Below are positions 11,976 through 22,715 of a DNA stretch of 64,000 nucleotides, in pieces. Under the pieces are notes generated by a model, which saw nothing but the letters and a program-made list of their open reading frames with translations, was not told where the DNA came from and searched no databases. The position numbers were made by a program, and so were the translations under genes. How positions within the stretch are numbered: the stretch's first letter is position 1; every line of letters starts with the position of its first letter. The stretch is from Anoplopoma fimbria (taxonomy: Eukaryota; Chordata; Actinopteri; Perciformes; Anoplopomatidae), in NCBI RefSeq assembly GCF_027596085.1, contig NC_072458.1, positions 17,530,433 to 17,594,432 on the forward strand, written 5' to 3'.

Positions 11976-13163
11976 GGGACTCTTTCGCTTCGACTGGAAG
12001 TGGTTCAAATACAGAGAGAAACTGGGGAGGAGGGGAAGGAGTTTCAACAGAAAGACAAGGCTTGCTCTCATAATAACCGAGGTCTATTTTATTGGTTTCA
12101 AAAAGGGCAGCGATTTTGGTGTTGCACTTCTATAAAAATTGGTGGACTCACAGGAGTTTAACTGGAAGCCAAGACTGAGAAATCCAGAATGTTAGTCTCT
12201 ACAATGGGTAAAAATCGTAAAACACACCTCCATTTCCTATTATGCAACTGGATAGCGTTTGTTTTGTTACACCCTCCCTTCCTCCTAAATGTTCACGAAT
12301 TTCAACACCACACCTCTAGTTTGTAGTGAAGACTCCCAAGTATACAAAAGAGTCTCAAGCCCTACCGGAGACAACCTTGATGGCATCATCAGGGTAGGGC
12401 TGGGCGATGTGTCGAATGACTTTGATAAATCTTTTGTTTTTGTTTTAGCACAGATGTTTACAGTGTCTATCAAAGTATTAGAACAAGCACAAAAAGGTTA
12501 CTTTGATTAGATGATAGCTTGTGACATTAGCTGTCTGGAGTAACAACTGTCCTGTAGATAGCTAGCTGAATCTTAACGGTTGCTGCTATGAGAGGGACGG
12601 ACTGGAGAAAGGCCTCCATGGGAGTCAATGGAACAGTGTGCAGATTCTGCTCAGTTCAGTTTGTCTCGACCTGTTGGGTAAAAGAAACACAAACAACTGG
12701 AGCAGATGGATTAGTTTTATTAACGTTATTCTCCACTTCTTTCAAGCTATTTGTATGTTTAATATGTATAACAAAGAAAGCCTCGCAGATGCTGAAAGGG
12801 CTTTATTATTTTGCTCGACTGTCTCATACACAAAGTCCTAACACATATGTTCAAGTCATGTTTTAGGCTCTCTTTTGGAGGCAAAAAGGGAAATAAAACT
12901 ATTTTGATAGTGAAGTAACCCAAAGCTTGCCCAATCCCACTCCAAGGTTATTCTTTCAAATTTTAGACAGCGCTTTCTAGAGCCACAAAAGACGTGTAAA
13001 GGCTGAGAACCACTCCTCCTGATGAGTAAACAGAACTCCATAAGTGAAGTGGGTGGATTGCCCCTTTTCATATCTGGATATTTACGTTGTAATGTATGGG
13101 TTGTATTTAAATAATCAAATTTTAATGTGTTCAAATATCTGTTTTTTCAGGGCAATAGAAGCC

Positions 13164-13457
13164 ATGGCTGAACACATGATGATGCCCATGACCCACGGCT
13201 TCAGGATGGGCATGAATGGACCTCCTCAGCACAACGGCCAGCCCGGCCTGCGCACTCTGCCCAACGGCCAGGTGATGCACTACAGCAGGAACCCTCAGAG
13301 CAACATGGAGGCCGCCATGAGACAGCGGCAGGCCATGGTGGGACCCGGAGGGATGGCCGGCCCGTTGAACGGAGCTCCCATGGCCAACCACCACCACCAG
13401 ATGATGTCTGGGAACATGATGTACAATGGCCAGAGTCAACAACAACAACAACAACTG

Positions 13458-13498
<41 letters not shown>

Positions 13499-13916
13499 TC
13501 ATCACATGCACCCCCAGCAGCAGCCGCAGCAGCAGCAGCAGCCCGGTGGACACCAGCAGCAGTACATCCCTGGTAACCTCACCTCCCAGCAGCTTATGGC
13601 CAGCATGCACCTGCAGAAACTCAACACTCAATATCACGGACACCCGCTGGTCTCAGCCAACGGTCACCACATGCCCAACGGTGCTCAGTACCGGGTGGGT
13701 CCGGCCCAGCTATCAGGCATGCAGCACATCGGGGGCCCTTTGGGACTAAACGGCATGGACATGGATCTGATCGACGAGGAAGTTCTGACTTCGCTGGTGC
13801 TGGAGTTTGGGTTGGATCGCGTTCAGGAGCTGCCCGAGCTCTTCTTGGGACAGAACGAGTTTGACTTCATATCAGACTTTGTGTGCAAACAGCAGCCTAG
13901 CACCGTGAGCTGTTGA
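13164..13916 (+). CDS. cited4: Cbp/p300-interacting transactivator, CITED4-type
   Basis: CITED proteins are nuclear co-regulators without a DNA-binding domain. Their acidic C-terminal region binds the TAZ1 (CH1) domain of CBP/p300 and competes with HIF-1alpha. This 250-aa protein starts MAEHMMMPM at an ATG in a strong context (GAAGCCATGG), 13 bases after a clear acceptor; the reading frame extends upstream only into intron. The conserved region spans residues 198-250: LIDEEVL (202-208), LPEL (223-226), then GQNEFDF, and the C-terminus STVSC. Residues 92-111 are glutamine except L98, followed by His- and Gln-rich sequence to about residue 135. The tail [13 protein letters not shown] resembles CITED4 more than CITED2, and slfnl1 nearby fits the CITED4 locus of human 1p34.2. 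The a/b paralogue cannot be decided. Human CITED4 is shorter (184 aa) and proline-rich where this protein is Gln-rich. Confidence 0.9.
13437..13560 (+). repeat. CAG/CAA trinucleotide tract inside cited4
   Basis: Six CAA codons, one CTG, then 13 glutamine codons (12 CAG with one CAA interruption), a His block, and further CAG-rich stretches. CAA interruptions usually stabilise such tracts. The tract makes a long antisense leucine-rich open frame that should not be taken as a gene. Confidence 0.95.
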
Positions 13917-16465
13917 GCAAAAACATCCGGAAGCTGGTCGGGTTTTGTTTGGACTGGACACCCCCAAAGAATGACTGAGCGGTCACAGTAGCACAGCAAG
14001 AGGAGACAATCTCTCTGTTCTGTTTGGGTGTTTCTGTGTTCTGTGTTATTTGACAGTGACTAGTGCGCCTTCACACAGACCCGCCTGCGAGTTGATGAAG
14101 AATTGTAAAGAGAGAAAACGCAGCAGACACACCAGGTTTCTTTTCTTTGAGCCGGTGCCAGAAAGATCTGTCGTCTTTGGCCAAAATTGAGGCATCCTGA
14201 TGCAGCGGACTCTGTCTGTACCCATCTGGCCCTCAGCACACGTGCCTGCATTGCCAAGGCTTTGGGATCATTGTAAAGTTAACAAACACAACGGGGGAAA
14301 GGCCTGAAAAGACTCACCATCTGGGTCTGTTAGATTTCTGTGGCATCACTTAATGTGTTTTATCTCTGATGCCACCTTCAAATAGTAGCAGACGTTTTAC
14401 AAATTTATAAAAGCTAGTCCTCTGAATTTGTTTATATAACGGTGAAGGGATTAAGAACAGAATTCTTTTTTTTCTGACGTACATATTGAAGGCTGGCTCT
14501 TCAAAACTGAGTTCCTACAAAAAAGAAGTACACATTTCTTAGAAGAGAAGGAGAGTAAGGTTGTGCAGCATCCGTGGGTAACGTGACGCGGTTTATCTCG
14601 GATTAGTTGGGTGAAATGTGCTACATTGATTATTTAGCTTTCAGTGTCATTTACCTGACTCCGATTTAATCTGCAATCATTAAATGTATCACATCTGTTC
14701 GCCGGCTAATTAGCTGTGATTGAATCGTCGGCAAAGTAGCGCATTGCTTAGAGTGTCTGCTGTAACAAAGCATTTATCTTTAGGAAACGGCCTGTCTGCT
14801 CCTAGACATTTACATGCTCATTGCAAGCAAAGTTTGGGTTACTGCTGAGTAGAATTACATGAACTGTTGGGGGAGGAAGAAACATGTTAGCATATGAGAA
14901 ACACCATTACTGTGGCCTGTTGCAAGATCCAAGAAAAGCCAAACAAAAAAAAGCAGCCATCAGAGGGTGAAGGTGTTGGTCACAGATCTGAGTCAGGATT
15001 TTTTTTTTTTTCCTTTTCTGAAACAGCATCGGTTTAAAAAAGAAAAAAGAAAAAATAGAGCGTGATTGCAGAACTTGCATCTGTGTGTTGTTTGTGTATG
15101 TCTGTGTGTGGTCAGTGCAGTGAGGCATTTAAAACCCATTGAATGGTGTTCTCCTCTCTAAACACATGGCCCTGTTTGCTGAAGGTTGATTGGAGGCTGC
15201 GCGGGGAAAAGAGGGGGAGCGTGATTCTGATGCGTGGACACAATGTGTGGACACAGCAACTCCCCGGCAGCACTTAGTTTAATCATTATTTAAATCTGCT
15301 ACCTGTGGCATTGATTTCATTCGGCAGAAAGAGCTAGTGGGGAGCACAAAGCGTGCAAAGTTGTTGTTTTTTTTGCCATAGATTAGCTTACTCTGCTGCA
15401 TTTCTACTGATTAGATATAAATTACATGTTCTCACACGCTTGTCTTAATTGAGGTCGGCTTGCACATTCTCCAATGACTCAATAATTATAAAACGGACAT
15501 GTTCTGTGGCGCTCTCTCTTTTTTTTTTTTTTTTTTTTTTTTTTTGCGCAGTTGGTAATTAGGTTTTTGTCAAGGTTGCTGCTCTGCCGCTGCAGGCTGG
15601 TTGAGAGAGAACTTCCTGCACTCGCAATGCTATTTGTGGAGCTGTCAGAGGGGTCAGGCCTGCACTAGTGCACTGTGTTAATCTGTTCCACTACAACTGT
15701 GCTGCTGTCCCTGTCTCTCTGGAGATCTGCCATCTCCCAAGCTCTTGAGTCAAACAATGGGCATTGAAACGCTGTTGTAAAGGCAGAGAAGTGCCAGCGA
15801 GTTCACGCTCTGTTTCACTTTCTGCCTGGCAAACTGTGACCCGACCGAACTCGCAAGCTCACAGTTGAAATGGAAAATACGTCTGGCCTTAGCGGCACAG
15901 TGGCCTCTGATTACCGCTATATCAATTGGCGCAGCCTTCTTGTGTATTGTATCTTTGTACTGTAGACTAGAGGTGAAGTTGATCTAGACACATTTAAGGT
16001 ACTTTCAAAAAAACAAAAACATTGTCAGATGTAAATGTGAATCAGTGGCTGATTTTTTTGATGTGTTGACAAGAGATTATATCCTACATTTTTACAAACG
16101 AGTGTGTAGATACATTACGAGAATACCAACGGGTTTTTTGGGTGCAGGGCCTGAAGCTTTAAGACCAAGTACACTGCATGTTAAAGGAAGCGTGAGGGAT
16201 GCCACCCCTTTCCCATAAAGCAGCTGAGAATGTACAGTACAACACATTGTGGGAACTTGTCTTAAGATGGTAGATAAACGTGTGAGATTGTACTCATTGT
16301 TCAAAAGTACACATCATTCATTTGGGTAAACCCCCTCCTCCTCCTTCTCCTCCTCCCCCTCCCTCCCCCTATACCCTTCCCACTTCCCCAAAAGCTTTTG
16401 TAAAGTTATTGATTCTATTTTAAGAAAATGTATTTATTTTCAAATAAAATATTTATTTAAAGAAA
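13917..16465 (+). other. cited4: cited4 3' UTR
   Basis: No canonical AATAAA occurs between the stop codon and 16443, so the 3' UTR is probably about 2.5 kb, ending 15-20 bases past 16448. It holds AT-rich, complex blocks at about 14560-14850 and 15180-15480 with TTAATC, CTAATTAGC and ATTTAAATC motifs, a T27 run at 15519-15545, and ATTTA-type AU-rich elements close to its end (16427-16460), features often linked to rapid mRNA turnover. An ATTAAA variant near 14677 could give a shorter form. Confidence 0.6.
16443..16448 (+). terminator. Poly(A) signal AATAAA for cited4
   Basis: AATAAA lies inside an AT-rich stretch and is followed within about 30 bases by a GT-rich segment (TTTTTGTGTATGTCAG), the usual arrangement of a vertebrate cleavage and polyadenylation site. 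Confidence 0.75.
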
Positions 16466-16469
16466 TTAT

Positions 16470-17225
16470 TTTTGTGTATGTCAGTGATTCCATTGTTGAG
16501 CACAATATAATATTTTAATGTTGCTATATAACAAGCTGTTACTTGTGTTAGCAGTCTGAACTGCAGCAGCTTTGAGATGCTGTCTATTTGTCCTACGTGA
16601 GTTTTATTCTCTTGTTGGTTTAGGCCACTTCCCCACCCACAAGAAGTGATGAGCAAACACAAGAGAAAAGTATAAACTACATATCCTAAACAGAAGTGAG
16701 TCAGCACAAAGCTTGAGCCACCTAGATGTTTTTTTAAGTTCATTGTGTGTTATATAATTTGAAAATGTTAATTTAAAAAGCCAAAAACGTTGCAAAGTGA
16801 CAAGGGTAAAGCAATGACTAGCTGATTAGTAACAAATACCAGTGGCTGTATTCTCATTTTAACTATAATGTGATTAAATCAGTCATTTAAAGTCTAAGAC
16901 TTTCTAGTGCCATCTTTTCAACTCGAGTCTGCACATATCTAGCTATAAGTTATGTTTTACCAGAGAAGACCATTTCTGTGGGGATTTAAGGAGAATGAAA
17001 TGAAAATAGTCTCATTAAAATTCCAATTAGCTGTGCACTAAAGTCATATCAAGAAGACCTGAAATACTTGTGCTGCTCTACATGACGTGAGTCAAGACAG
17101 TGTTTTGTCCCTGAGCTGTTTTTAATGGATCTTTGGAAACTATCTGAGCATGTGACTTGTGGACATGCAGGAGAGCAAACTTAAATCAGAACACGGTGGC
17201 AAGGCCATGCCCTATCTAGTGTGTT
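16470..17225. other. Intergenic, no gene seen
   Basis: AT-rich sequence downstream of cited4 with no recognisable coding, RNA or repeat feature. Confidence 0.55.
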
Positions 17226-17227
17226 AA

Positions 17228-17412
17228 CAAAATGAGAAATTATTAATATTATCTGCCCTGTGTTTAGGATCCGCTCCAAAATGTAATGGGGTTTTCCCAG
17301 GATCATGCTACACCCTTCCACCAAGTTTCATGGAAATTAGGTCAGTAGTTTTTCATAATCCTGCCAACAAACTAACCAAACCAATAACCTCCTTGGTGGA
17401 GGTAAATAAGGT
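17228..17412 (+). repeat. Dispersed repeat fragment ending CCTCCTTGGTGGAGGTA
   Basis: The order CACCAAGTTTCATGGAAATT, CAGTAGTTTTTCATAATCC, CCAACAAACTAACC, AACCTCCTTGGTGGAGG matches from memory the 3' portion of a widespread teleost repeat. It is not coding. The class is unknown to me. Confidence 0.5.
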
Positions 17413-20400
17413 AAATAGGACTAAGTAACCCCAGCCAAAATACTGTGAACCCCCATCAAAACGTTTCAATTATGTCCACAAGATATAGCTACAAAGGTCT
17501 AAAAGAAACCATTATTGCCTACATGATAAAAAACAAGACCAAGATCAAGTCCACGTAGATGCTCTTCAGGGTCACAAAGTCACACACCAGTGAATACTGT
17601 AGACACAGACTTCAAACACACTCACACCCGTGAGAATCTGTGCTCTCTCATTGAACCTTTAACCACATGTGTGAGATACTATTTAGGAGTGTGTTTTGAA
17701 GCACAATTAAATGAAGAAAGAAGAAATATCTACAGAAATATGTATGAAAGAATAATGAGAAAATAGAGAAAGAAAAAGAAAAAAGAAGTAATGTAAATAA
17801 TAAATGTACTATAAATAATGGAAAAGAAACTCACGGTGAATTCAAATGACACATTTCAAAACAAATCAAAACACATTTCAAATTTTATATGAGTGTGCTT
17901 TTCATCTGAATGTGTTTCTTATGTGCTACTATGATATCTCAAACACCTGTTTCCTGCTGGGAGGGAAACACACCACTTACTGTATCAACACTTGCAAGTT
18001 CAGTGCACTTTGAGGTCATGCAGCATACTATGATATGATATGAAGGAAGAAAAAAAGCACAACAACAAACACTTCTCACAAATGAACACGGAAAAGGAGA
18101 AAAGAGAATTTTAGTAGGGGTTGTGCAAACAACATGCAACAGCCGTCCCTAGCAAAAACAGTTTGATGCTTCGATCTGGGAGTTCTCAAGTCTGCTCAGG
18201 AGAAGTTTCAAACCTGTTTGTTTTTGGGGACAGAAATGTACCTTTGTCAGCCTTTATAACTGCAATGAATGACTGAATGAATGGTCAAAGAGGATTTGCA
18301 ATATTTTACATCCAAGCTGAAAGTTTGGGATAGTTGACTCTGTCTTCACTTTGGGGTTTTCTCACTGGAAACACGCATTTGTGCAAGACAGAGAGCTGAG
18401 TAAACATTCAGCATTGAACAAACATTTTGAGAAAGTTGTTGATACAAAACAGTGAGCCGGAAATTATTATTATCTTGAGTAATAAAGAACAAGTAATTCC
18501 CTCTGTAAAATGTGATAAAAATGTGCCTCACAAAACACATAGATTACACAGTCATCTTGTAACTGCTATGGTCTGTAAGAGCTCCACAAATCTGTACAAC
18601 TTTAAGTTTGAGCGCTTGCCCAAGAGAAACTTATCTCCTCTAAATATAAACAGGAAACTGTATCATTGAGCTACTTCCTAAAGCTAGGCGGGGAGGTTGA
18701 TATCCACTCTTAGAATAGACCCTTCTGGCTGTAAGCATACCAAACATGAGAGCCTGCTGGGTCTCATATGGTAGCTCAAAGGCCTACTCAGAGCAGCCTA
18801 TTAAATCAAGAGCACAGTCAAGGGTGACTTCTTTCTACCATTATTAGACTCAACGATTGAAATATCTTCTCCAAGAACTTTCTTTAATTTAAGGCACAAG
18901 CAAAATCGATGAGTCAAACCCTCGGTCCTTCAATTTACATGCGGATGAAATAAATGCTAAATCCCATTCAGCTTGGTTTCTGTAAATCACATGACCTTGA
19001 AATGTATGAGCTCAAGTGGAGCATTGATGGAACAGCACTTAATCCCATCCAACCCTTCTTCTCAAAGCTCTTCTGACATCTTGCTGCCAATCTCCTCTAT
19101 GCCTCCTTAACACGGCTGGAGGAAGTGGTCCATGTGAAAAGATCAAAGAACTGTGACCCTGAATGTATGGAGGTTTAGAGGCGGTTTGTAGATGTACTCT
19201 AATGTGTCAAGTTATAAAATGCCAGAGTTCTTAGCCTGTAAGTATAGAAATATACATTTATTCCAATAAGAACATTGTGCGGACAAAGAGGGCTCCAGCA
19301 GCAAAAAAAACAACAAAAGAAAGTCTGACAGCACACTACAATTGTAAACATTTGCAAATGCCAAATCCTTTCGAACACTGTGTACCACGGTATCTGAATC
19401 AAACAAATGATATACAACATCTTAGTCAGTGAGCTTTAGAGGTGCTGATAGGTAGATTTTTGTTTGGACATGTGAACAGCCTCATGAGAGGAGTGATGTG
19501 AATAGACTGTGATGGGGTATAACATATTTACTTTGACTTGACTAAAAGAATGGAAATGTTAATATGAAAGAAGATTTCGCTACCACTAGGACATTGTGTA
19601 AACCACTCAACCACTCAGTTATTGCAGGAGACCCATTAATGGCAACGATGAGTTTTTGTGGCATATAAATGGTGTCTGTACTAAAAGCAGAATTTCATTT
19701 GGACAAATAGGATAAATATATCCATGTGAAAATGAATTATCCAGCTGGGCTGCTATTCCACATTGTGAATTGACAAGACAGGTGGACATTTTTATGAAAA
19801 TGACATGTCCTGTATTCAAAATCTAAAATAGTAATGGCTTGTATTTTTAAAGCTATATTTGAATCTTGAGTTTACAATGGCAGTAATTTCATGAATGATC
19901 AATGCAATTTGAATGATTGTACTGTACGGTTAACCAAGTTTGTAGTTGTAGGCTACTAGCCAGCAGTATAGGACAGTGGCTGGTATAATATTTTAAGAGG
20001 CAGGCATTGAGAGTTAAGGCGGGGAATTTATCGAAAAACCCCCAAAAAACAATACCAAATTCGAATGTGATTCATCACCTAGAAGTTCTGGATTTGTGAA
20101 ATTATGAGAAATGATGTAATGATACCAGACCTTCAATGTCAAACTTGTTCAACGTGAAGTGAAACAAAAATCCGCAAACTGATGAGGAGTCACACCTCGC
20201 TGTGTACACTACACACATGACTGTGACGTTCCCTGACTGTGTTTGGTAAAATATCACTCTGTCCCTTTGTCTTCTGATCAAACTGGTTCATTTCAAACAG
20301 CGAAGCGTGAGTGTCAACTGATTTTGCATGTGCAATCATCTCTTTGCCCCAATCTCTTTTTTTTATGTCCGCCAGCAAAGTCTAATCCAGGGCCCCAGAG

Positions 20401-20850
20401 CGGAGCTGGCACTGCCAAGTCCACCTGGTGGGACAGCAGGGTGGCTCTGCGTACCACATCTGCTCTAACATGGTAATACTTTAAAGTACTGATGACAGCA
20501 GGACACCCAGACCCACAACACATGAAGCTGCTGTAATGGCTGGGTACAGCACAGTCTGTCTAAATGCTTCTTTTTTAAAATGTGAGAATAGAAGTCAGGC
20601 TGATCCAGGGACTACGTCACATAGATAATTTACAACTGTGAGTTACACAATAGTTAGTCTGGCCTTTGCAGAAATGACAAGCATACAGTTTCAAGCCCAG
20701 GCTTGTCCAGGGTTACCTAGTCTTGTTCTTTTATGCACTAAGCAAGAACACAACAACATACAATTCAAGTACTATTAACTATTTGTTTTCACACAGGAAT
20801 AGTATAACCTTGGGGACCTCTAAATTTGTAATAATTATATATATAATAAT
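17413..20850. other. Intergenic, no supported gene
   Basis: AT-rich with no recognisable protein. One GC-richer patch (about 20370-20475) has an acceptor-like TTTTTTTTATGTCCGCCAG and a donor-like CATG|GTAATA, but the enclosed translation resembles nothing I know; it is treated as unproven. Confidence 0.5.
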
Positions 20851-20851
20851 A

Positions 20852-21143
20852 GGGTGGCTGTGGCGTAGTGGAGAGCAAGGTAGTTCTCCAATCAGAGGGT
20901 CGGTGGTTCAATACCCGGCTTCGGCAGTCGATGTGTCCTTGGGCAAGACACTTAACCCCAAGTTGCTCCCGAAGGCTTGCCATCGGTGTGGACTGGATGT
21001 TGCATGAATGTTAGTTAGAGTCTGATGGTGGCACCTTGCATGGTAGCCTGTCATCAGTGTGTGAATGGGTGAATGATATGTAATATACTACTGATTGTAA
21101 GTCGCTTTGGATAAAAGCATCTGCTAAATGACTGCAATGTAAT
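20852..21143 (+). mobile_element. tRNA-derived SINE, second near-identical copy
   Basis: Same family, orientation and extent as the element at 9949: box A-like TGGCGTAGTGG, box B-like GGTTCAATACC, body, and the GTCGCTTTGGATAAAAGC tail. By eye it differs from that copy at about six or seven of 290 positions, including one C/T change in the tail that breaks the TGTAAT repeat. This implies recent insertion of at least one of the two. Confidence 0.85.
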
Positions 21144-22424
21144 AATTGTGAAGATTGTCTGTGATCTTAATCCTCCGCAAATCTGCCATGTCCCTTATTT
21201 GTTAGGTAAAAATTCCAGCGTAAATTACCTAACAAATTTTAACCAAAGACAGAGACATTTCTTTTTTTTTTGGCACGTTTTATTTGGGTGCAACCTAAGC
21301 CGGATCATCTGGCTACACAGCATTCACCAGAGCAAGAGGTTTCTGTGAGTATTATATAAACATATACATAATATTATTCATGATATTAGGTATAAATATA
21401 ATATGGTTGAATATTTTAGATATAAGCAGTTGTTAAGCAAACCCTTGAAAAAAAGCTAGTGATGTTTTTTGTCACGCAATGGTAATATACTGTAGCGTTA
21501 CTAAAGCCTCTGGTGATCACTGACTGGCAACCCTTGTTGGAAACGCTAAAGCTCTAGCGGGATGGATAATGCCAATGATGCAACAAGGTCAGACAATATG
21601 TTAATCCCAATCATATAACACTGTTTTACTTAGCCCAGTGCCTCTTTTCACAACCACCAGGACTTCAGCTCCTGATCACAGTTTTCTGCAGATTAATGAT
21701 AGTTCAGAGTAACATCTTTGAGTGCTTTGTACCCAATTGACACTGAACTGCTTAAAGTACAAGTAAAATGAAATCCAAGATTAAAGTGTTTGTAAAGGAC
21801 AATATGATTTCAAGATTACCAGAATATGAACCTCACCCTTTCCCAAGCTCCAATGTCATCAGCTGTATTTCTTCCTGTAAACAATGTTGACAGTCAGGTA
21901 GATGTCATTGGCTCTCCTCGCCCTAAAGCTACAGTGACGCATACAAATGTTTCCTTCAGTGTTTACCACCTCTTCGCTCACGTCTGGTTTTGGATCAAGT
22001 TCTATGGCTGAGTCTCGCTGCCTGAGAACTTGGCTTCATTATCATTACTTGCTCACCAGATGATTCACTTCAGCATTCTAGTGAAGAAGGTGCTTCATTG
22101 TTGAATACAAAAGAAAAGTCACAAGCATACAAGGTATGTACAACCAGTTCACTGAGGTCAAACCACATGAGAAAGTGTTACATTCTCAGTCTTTAATTCT
22201 CTATTGTACTGTGGATACTTGAAACCCTGAATATATCAACAATGATACTGGCTAAATTGATACCTAATGTTAATAATATTCTTGATTGTTTTGGTGTCTC
22301 ATGACCTTTCATTTTTTGCTTCTTTAGTCCAAGTTGTCTTAACAACTACTGTCCTTTTGATATGGATATGGGTTGACAAGAACATCATTGGTACCCATCT
22401 ACAAAGCATCAGTGATTAGGTGAG
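21144..22424. other. Intergenic, no gene seen
   Basis: No recognisable coding sequence, RNA gene or repeat family. Confidence 0.5.
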
Positions 22425-22715
22425 GTGAGGTGCCTGCGCACAGCCAAAGGATATTAAAGACATTATCCAACCCAGCCACAGCCATCTGAAAAGTGATACT
22501 GAAGTATCCATTGTATAACCTCCAGACTACAGAGCAGCAACTTTCCTCAGACTATAACACTCCTCAATTCATCCTCCTTACTCTACCACAAAATGATTTA
22601 TTTTCTTAATTTTTGTTTTTCTTTCTTGTGTAGCATAAGGGGACCATAACTTGCATTTTGTGTTGCAACCCTGTGTTGTCAAATGACAATAATAAACCTT
22701 GAACCTTGAATTCCT
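22425..22715 (+). mobile_element. Truncated non-LTR retrotransposon (LINE) 3' end
   Basis: The segment ends in GACAATAATAAACCTTGAACCTTGAA, the short tandem CCTTGAA tail and AATAAA that typify Rex1/L2-like teleost LINE 3' ends. The preceding 250 bases are 3'-UTR-like and carry no reverse transcriptase. It is 5'-truncated, as most genomic LINE copies are. The family assignment is from memory. Confidence 0.55.

Noticed and set aside
13131..13643. 170-codon minus-strand open frame, leucine-rich
   Set aside because: It is the antisense of the cited4 CAG/CAA tract; CTG/TTG on the reverse strand gives poly-Leu. No splice or promoter evidence.
19325..19350. TGTAAACAT resembling the miR-30 seed
   Set aside because: miR-30c/e lie near this locus in human, but here the rest of the mature sequence and a hairpin partner are missing.
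20375..20473. Exon-like segment with polypyrimidine acceptor and GT donor
   Set aside because: The donor is weak (CATG|GTAATA), the translation is unrecognised and no partner exon was found.
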